Shown here: piece after piece, positions 59,934-64,000 of the stretch | How positions within the stretch are numbered: the stretch's first letter is position 1 | How the letters are laid out: every line of letters begins with the position of its first letter | Notes under the pieces: model-generated | Seen by the model: only the letters and a program-made list of their open reading frames with translations | Told to the model about the DNA's origin: nothing | Database searches by the model: none | Assembly: GCF_023721835.1 (NCBI RefSeq) | Contig: NZ_JAMKFE010000001.1 | Location: 62,001-126,000, forward strand | DNA: 64,000 nucleotides | Reading direction: 5' to 3' | Origin: Caldimonas mangrovi | Lineage (GTDB): Bacteria; Pseudomonadota; Gammaproteobacteria; Burkholderiales; Burkholderiaceae_C | Made by a program: the position numbers and the translations under genes

Positions 59934-60944
59934 ATGGAAGCCGTGCAAGCAGGGTTCTGGATCGTCGTGCTGCTGGTCGTGCTGGCCGTGCTGTTCGACT
60001 TCATGAACGGGTTCCACGACGCCGCCAACTCGATCGCTACCGTCGTGTCCACCGGTGTGCTCAAGCCGCACCATGCAGTGGCGTTCGCGGCGTGCTTCAA
60101 TTTCGTTGCAATCTTCGTGTTCCACCTCAGCGTGGCCGCGACGGTCGGCAAGGGCATCGTGCTGCCGGGCGTGGTCGACCATCACGTGGTATTCGGGGCG
60201 CTGATCGGTGCGATCTCGTGGAATGTGATCACGTGGTACTACGGCATTCCCTCGAGCTCGTCGCATGCGCTGATCGGGGGCATTGTCGGCTCGACGATCG
60301 CGAAGGCGGGTGCCGGCGCATTGATCGCCCAGGGCATCTGGAAGACGGTGGTCTTCATCCTCGTGTCGCCGATGCTGGGTTTCCTGTTCGGCTCGCTGCT
60401 GATGGTGGTCGTGGCCTGGGTGTGTCGCGGCGCCTCGCCCATCCGTATCGACAACTGGTTCCGGCGCCTGCAACTGGTGTCGGCAGGGTTGTACTCGCTG
60501 GGCCATGGCGGCAACGACGCGCAGAAGACGATCGGCATCATCTGGATGCTGCTGATCGGCTCCGGCTATGCCGCTGCCACCGACGCCCTGCCGCCGGCGT
60601 GGACGATCTGGGCCTGCTATATCGCGATCGCACTGGGCACGATGTTCGGCGGCTGGCGCATCGTCAAGACGATGGGACAGAAGATCACCAAGCTCAAGCC
60701 GGTGGGCGGCTTTTGCGCCGAGACCGGTGGCGCGATGACGCTGTTCCTGGCGACGACATTGGGGATTCCGGTGTCGACGACACACACCATCACCGGCGCG
60801 ATCGTCGGCGTGGGGTCCGTGCAGAGGGCGTCGGCGGTGCGTTGGGGGGTGGCGGGGAATATCGTCTGGGCGTGGGTGTTCACGATTCCGGCGTCGGCGT
60901 TTATCGGGGCGGTGTTCTATTTGATCGGGCGGGCGGTGTTGTAG
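59934..60944 (+). CDS. pit: Low-affinity inorganic phosphate transporter, PiT family
   Basis: 336 aa, about ten helices. The duplicated signature is clear: FDFMNGFHDAANSIATVVSTG near the start and LGHGGNDAQKTIGI in the second half, plus GIPSSSSHALIGG and GIPVSTTHTITGAI. It imports metal-phosphate with protons. Its partner is the upstream DUF47 protein. The 3' end faces repeat element B. Confidence 0.95.
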   Translation: MEAVQAGFWIVVLLVVLAVLFDFMNGFHDAANSIATVVSTGVLKPHHAVAFAACFNFVAIFVFHLSVAATVGKGIVLPGVVDHHVVFGALIGAISWNVITWYYGIPSSSSHALIGGIVGSTIAKAGAGALIAQGIWKTVVFILVSPMLGFLFGSLLMVVVAWVCRGASPIRIDNWFRRLQLVSAGLYSLGHGGNDAQKTIGIIWMLLIGSGYAAATDALPPAWTIWACYIAIALGTMFGGWRIVKTMGQKITKLKPVGGFCAETGGAMTLFLATTLGIPVSTTHTITGAIVGVGSVQRASAVRWGVAGNIVWAWVFTIPASAFIGAVFYLIGRAVL

Positions 60945-61019
60945 CCTCGCTGGCTTGCTGCTCGTGGCCCCTTCTTGGGCCTTCCTGGCCGCGTTGTACC
61001 GCTTTTGATGCGGTCTGCT

Positions 61020-61556
61020 CCATTGTGTTACCGCGCCGGCAGTCCCGGGGGGCGGGTAGCGGGTTGCCCATCCTGCTTTCTGACGCGGTGTCGCCCCTTG
61101 CACCGCCGAGCCGGGAGTCCGCCCCGGCGGGCGGCCTGTGGGCGCTGTGCTGGCTAGAGAAGCCGCACACCTGTTGTTTCGGTCCGAAGCGGACCGAATA
61201 CCGGGACCGAAGACAAGACTGAAGCAAGACAAGAGGAACGGCGCAGCGTGCTCGGGCTCGCTACGCATCGCCATGGCCTCTTCTGATTTTCTCCCGGGTC
61301 TCGCGCAGCGGACCCGTAGTGTTGGACGAGCAGGTGGTTTGAGCCCTCTTGGCAGGGATCGACCGCCCGCTGGGCCGAGGGGAAGAAGCACAACGGTCAG
61401 AGTGCATGGTGTTGCATTCAGGCCCTTTGCTTTGGTGACTTTCATTTGGGCCAACAAATGAAAGTTACCCGCCCGCCGGGGCGGACTCCCGGCGCGGCAG
61501 CGCAATGGAACACGCGGCCCCAGGCAGCAAGCCAAGCAGCCAAGCGGCCAAGCGCT
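61020..61556. repeat. Composite inverted-repeat element, copy B (non-coding)
   Basis: It fills most of the 617-bp gap between convergent pit and TM2 genes. From about 61106 to 61506 it is the reverse complement of the 21.4-kb element: same GC-rich ends (GAGTCCGCCCCGGCGGGCGG left, GGCGGACTCCCGGCGCGGCAG right), same core, and the same perfect hairpin (TTCGGTCCG-AAG-CGGACCGAA, 61179-61199). A degenerate related GC-rich stretch lies at 61020-61075. Tandem AAGC(A/C)GCC-type repeats (61522-61556) adjoin the right end, corresponding to the GCTTG tract beside copy A. Only one inner arm is kept here, so this copy is shorter. Confidence 0.85.
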
Positions 61557-61561
61557 CAGCC

Positions 61562-62020
61562 CTACTGACTGATCTTCCTCGCCTCTTCGATCTGCACCTC
61601 GAAATACCGCTGCATCCCGAATGCGATGGTCGCCATCAGCACCCCGGCGCCAACCATCAGCGCGGCAATCACACCGATCACCGCCGCCCACCCCGTCCGG
61701 TGCTGCCTCCCCGAAGACGCGTTGAACCGGGCATTCCACTGCTCGTCGGGCGTGAGCCCGTAAAGAATGGCGAACAGCATGGCCTGCGCGAGCATCAGCC
61801 CGAGCAAAGGGACCAGCACCCATGACAGGCGGTCGTCCTGGCCATACGCCAGCATGCGCAGCACGCCATGCAGGCCGAGTAGCGTCGGCCAAGGGTGCAA
61901 CCAGCCGAGCAGGTCCTTGAAGCCGTGAAGATAGAACCGGTGGAGCCCCAGGCTGCCCGTCAGCAGGGCGATCCAGGTGGCAAGGGTCTTGGACTTGTAG
62001 CCGGAGGAGGGGGGCGTCAT
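61562..62020 (-). CDS. TM2 domain membrane protein
   Basis: 152 aa with three or four helices. [23 protein letters not shown] is the TM2 motif. The C-terminal helix [22 protein letters not shown] is followed by a charged tail. Function unknown. The start [11 protein letters not shown] was chosen for its GGAGG-like site; a longer upstream frame is rejected. Confidence 0.85.
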   Translation of the reverse strand: MTPPSSGYKSKTLATWIALLTGSLGLHRFYLHGFKDLLGWLHPWPTLLGLHGVLRMLAYGQDDRLSWVLVPLLGLMLAQAMLFAILYGLTPDEQWNARFNASSGRQHRTGWAAVIGVIAALMVGAGVLMATIAFGMQRYFEVQIEEARKISQ

Positions 62021-62064
62021 GGGGTGGCTACTGTAGCGGTTTCCGCCACCCCGCCAAGCCAAGC

Positions 62065-62070
62065 TATAAT
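62065..62070 (+). promoter_or_regulatory. -10 element for the rpsP-rimM-trmD-rplS operon
   Basis: A consensus TATAAT 127 bp upstream of rpsP. The long leader (about 120 nt) includes GGAACATC-like spacing but no obvious regulatory structure that I could fold by eye. No strong -35 is visible. Confidence 0.5.
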
Positions 62071-62196
62071 TTCGGGTTCTCAACGCCGGCCGGTCGGGTG
62101 ATCGGCGTATCTACGGTGTTGGTACCTACCCCCGGATGCTTTGCGCCTGAGTGTCTCCTGGTGCGGCGACCCAAGAAGCAATTCAAAGGAAACATC

Positions 62197-62448
62197 ATGG
62201 TCGTGATTCGACTCGCACGCGGCGGCTCCAAGAAGCGCCCGTTCTACAACATCGTTGCCGCCGACTCGCGCAACCGTCGCGACGGGCGCTTCCTCGAGCG
62301 CGTGGGCTTTTACAACCCGGTGGCTGCCGGTGCCGCCGAAGGTCTGCGTGTGGCGCACGACCGCATCGAACATTGGGTCAGCCATGGCGCCCAGATGTCG
62401 CCGACCGTCGCTCGCCTGGTCCAGCAAGCCAAGAAGGCCACTGCCTAA
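62197..62448 (+). CDS. rpsP: 30S ribosomal protein S16
   Basis: 83 aa. [20 protein letters not shown] and [14 protein letters not shown] are diagnostic. An AAAGGA ribosome site lies 7 bp upstream. First gene of the conserved rpsP-rimM-trmD-rplS operon. Confidence 0.98.
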   Translation: MVVIRLARGGSKKRPFYNIVAADSRNRRDGRFLERVGFYNPVAAGAAEGLRVAHDRIEHWVSHGAQMSPTVARLVQQAKKATA

Positions 62449-62480
62449 GAGGCGGTGCCTGCCGGCCATACACCGTGAAC

Positions 62481-63059
62481 ATGCCCGCCTCGTCCACTGA
62501 CGACGTGGTGTGGCCTGAAGACGCGGTCGAGGTCGGGCGTATCCTCGACGCCTGGGGCATCAAGGGCTGGATCAAGGTCCAGCCTTATTCTTCCGACCCC
62601 CAGGCGCTCTTTTCCTCTCGGCGCTGGTTCCTCCAGCCGCCCGAAGCTCCCCGCGCCGTCAAGCCCGGCACCGTGTTGCCGCGGCTGCTGAAGATCACCG
62701 ACGCCAAGGACCATGGCGACGTGGTGGTGGCCACGGCCCAGGACGTACCGGACCGCGCAGCCGCTGAGGCGTTGAAGGGCGCTCGCGTGTTCGTTTCGCG
62801 CGCCAGTTTCCCGAGCGCCGAAGCTGACGAGTTCTACTGGGTCGACCTGATCGGGCTCGAGGTGGTCAACCGGCAGGGCGAGCGGCTGGGGACGGTGGCC
62901 GACCTGATGGACACCGGGGCTCACTCGGTACTGCGGGTGCTCGACGACAGCGGCAGCAGCGAGCCGGTCGAGCGGCTGATTCCTTTCGTCGGCGCCTACG
63001 TCGACCAGGTCGACCAGAGCGCCAGGCGCATCACGGTCGATTGGGGTCTGGACTACTGA
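62481..63059 (+). CDS. rimM: Ribosome maturation factor RimM
   Basis: 192 aa, a factor for 16S rRNA processing and 30S maturation that binds S19. The N-terminal [18 protein letters not shown] and the PRC-barrel part with [20 protein letters not shown] are typical, and [13 protein letters not shown] precedes the end. ATG at 62481 was chosen; a GTG two codons upstream is possible. Second gene of the operon. Confidence 0.95.
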   Translation: MPASSTDDVVWPEDAVEVGRILDAWGIKGWIKVQPYSSDPQALFSSRRWFLQPPEAPRAVKPGTVLPRLLKITDAKDHGDVVVATAQDVPDRAAAEALKGARVFVSRASFPSAEADEFYWVDLIGLEVVNRQGERLGTVADLMDTGAHSVLRVLDDSGSSEPVERLIPFVGAYVDQVDQSARRITVDWGLDY

Positions 63060-63063
63060 GGCC

Positions 63064-63816
63064 ATGCGCTTCGACGTCGTCACGTTGTTTCCCGACCTGT
63101 TCCAGCCGTTCCTGACGCAAGGTGTGACGCGCCGGGCGTTCGAAAGCGGGCAGGTCGATGTGCGGCTGTGGCAGTTGCGCGACTTTGCCGACGACAACTA
63201 CCGCCGTGTCGACGACCGCCCGTACGGCGGTGGGCCCGGCATGGTGATGCTGGTCGAGCCGCTGGAGCGGGCGCTGGCAGCCGTGCGGCAGCAGCGCCAG
63301 GAGGATGGTCCCGTGGTGCTGTTCACGCCGACCGGGCGCCGCATCGACCAGGCGCTGCTGCAGGAATGGGCGGCGGGGCCGGGCGCGACCCTGGTGTGCG
63401 GCCGCTACGAAGGCATCGATCAGCGTTTCGTCGACAGCCACGTCGACCTGGAGCTGAGCCTGGGCGATTTCGTGCTGTCCGGTGGGGAGTTGCCGGCGTT
63501 GGCGCTGCTGGACGGCGTCGCCCGCCTGCAGCCCGGTGTACTCAACGATGCGCAGTCACATGCACAGGACAGCTTCAGCGATGGCCTGCTCGACTGCCCG
63601 CACTACAGCCGCCCGGAAGTGCTGCAGACCGAGCAGGGGCCGCGGGCTGTGCCGCCCGTGCTGCTGTCGGGCCATCATGCCGACATCGCACGCTGGCGCC
63701 GGGAGCAATCGTTGCGACTGACGGCCGGGCGCCGGCCCGACCTGATCGCCGCTGCTCGGGCAGCCGGAAGCCTGTCGCCGGATGACGAGAAGTTCCTGGC
63801 CGCACTTCAGCTATAA
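63064..63816 (+). CDS. trmD: tRNA (guanine-N1)-methyltransferase TrmD
   Basis: 250 aa SPOUT methyltransferase making m1G37 in tRNA, which prevents frameshifting. [24 protein letters not shown] and [18 protein letters not shown] form the trefoil-knot SAM site; catalytic Asp lies in [16 protein letters not shown]. It starts 4 bp after rimM, so coupling is tight. A TATAAT sequence overlaps its stop (63812-63817) and may give rplS an extra promoter. Confidence 0.97.
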   Translation: MRFDVVTLFPDLFQPFLTQGVTRRAFESGQVDVRLWQLRDFADDNYRRVDDRPYGGGPGMVMLVEPLERALAAVRQQRQEDGPVVLFTPTGRRIDQALLQEWAAGPGATLVCGRYEGIDQRFVDSHVDLELSLGDFVLSGGELPALALLDGVARLQPGVLNDAQSHAQDSFSDGLLDCPHYSRPEVLQTEQGPRAVPPVLLSGHHADIARWRREQSLRLTAGRRPDLIAAARAAGSLSPDDEKFLAALQL

Positions 63817-63903
63817 TCATCGGCTTTTCGATCCTCTGCCAAGCAGGCGGCGCCGTTGCGTTCGCCACTTTCGCAAGCGTTGGCACGATCATTTGGAGAA
63901 ATC

Positions 63904-64000
63904 ATGGATCTGATCCAGCAACTCGAGCAGGAAGAAATTGCTCGCCTGAACAAGACCGTGCCGGCCTTTGCACCCGGCGACACGGTCATCGTCAACGTGA
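63904..64000 (+). CDS. rplS: 50S ribosomal protein L19 (N-terminal part, cut by window end)
   Basis: The first 32 residues, [17 protein letters not shown] and onward to a TVIVNV stretch, match L19. A GGAGAA site lies about 7 bp upstream. The rest lies outside the window. Confidence 0.93.
   Translation, partial: MDLIQQLEQEEIARLNKTVPAFAPGDTVIVNV

Overview
This is a 64 kb chromosomal segment from a high-GC betaproteobacterium of the order Burkholderiales. Gene content and protein style (pcnB-folK-dnk cluster, two-gene TctAB transporter, paired PimC/PimD-like acyl-CoA dehydrogenases, DUF3579, kynBUA) best fit the Comamonadaceae/Sphaerotilaceae (Rubrivivax-Leptothrix-Caldimonas-like) group; the genus is an inference. 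Nearly all of it is core genome, densely packed on both strands. I found no prophage, transposase, CRISPR array, tRNA or rRNA. The accessory-looking material is a set of non-coding repeat elements.

Layout. 0-5 kb: recJ, a phosphoglycerate-mutase-like conserved protein, and the lipoprotein exporter genes lolC/E-lolD. 5-10 kb: a two-gene signalling module, a large hybrid sensor kinase followed by an HD-GYP response regulator (predicted c-di-GMP hydrolysis). 10.4-14.4 kb: tatD, a hypoxanthine-DNA glycosylase, a spermidine-synthase-like gene and an orphan GspE/PilB-type ATPase. 14.5-21.4 kb: tctBA, DUF3422, gamma-glutamyltransferase, a DMT exporter and a short-chain dehydrogenase homologue without the catalytic tetrad. 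22-27 kb: a second DMT exporter, a DUF2007 protein, a membrane-protein remnant, a quinone oxidoreductase and a soluble hybrid kinase. 27-32 kb: ribF-ileS-lspA and an rsuA-type pseudouridine synthase. 32-35 kb: two acyl-CoA dehydrogenases behind a TetR-like operator. 35-40 kb: periplasmic aspartyl protease, yajQ, murB, a CsgG-like lipoprotein, ppnP and argG. 40-49 kb: the kynurenine operon kynBUA, a YfbK-type VWA lipoprotein, small metal-binding and HD proteins, and argD-argF. 49-60 kb: DUF3579, rpsT, murJ, a SirB1-like protein, purM, an AI-2E family permease, hda, a HAD phosphatase, pcnB, folK, DUF486, a deoxynucleoside kinase, and the DUF47-pit phosphate uptake pair. 61.5-64 kb: a TM2 protein and the classic rpsP-rimM-trmD-rplS operon, cut at the window end.

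The least explained feature is a roughly 400-550 bp non-coding element present twice, at about 21.4-22.0 kb and 61.0-61.56 kb, in opposite orientations. Each copy lies between convergent gene 3' ends, carries inverted GC-rich ends and a conserved perfect hairpin, and is flanked on one side by GCTTG repeats. A different inverted-repeat element occupies the convergent gap at 38.1-38.35 kb, and a 62-bp sequence is tandemly duplicated at 26.8 kb. These are the main candidates for something undescribed. Other observations of interest are candidate operators at 34.7, 37.06 and 49.08 kb, the degenerate SDR, and the TatD/hypoxanthine-glycosylase coupling.
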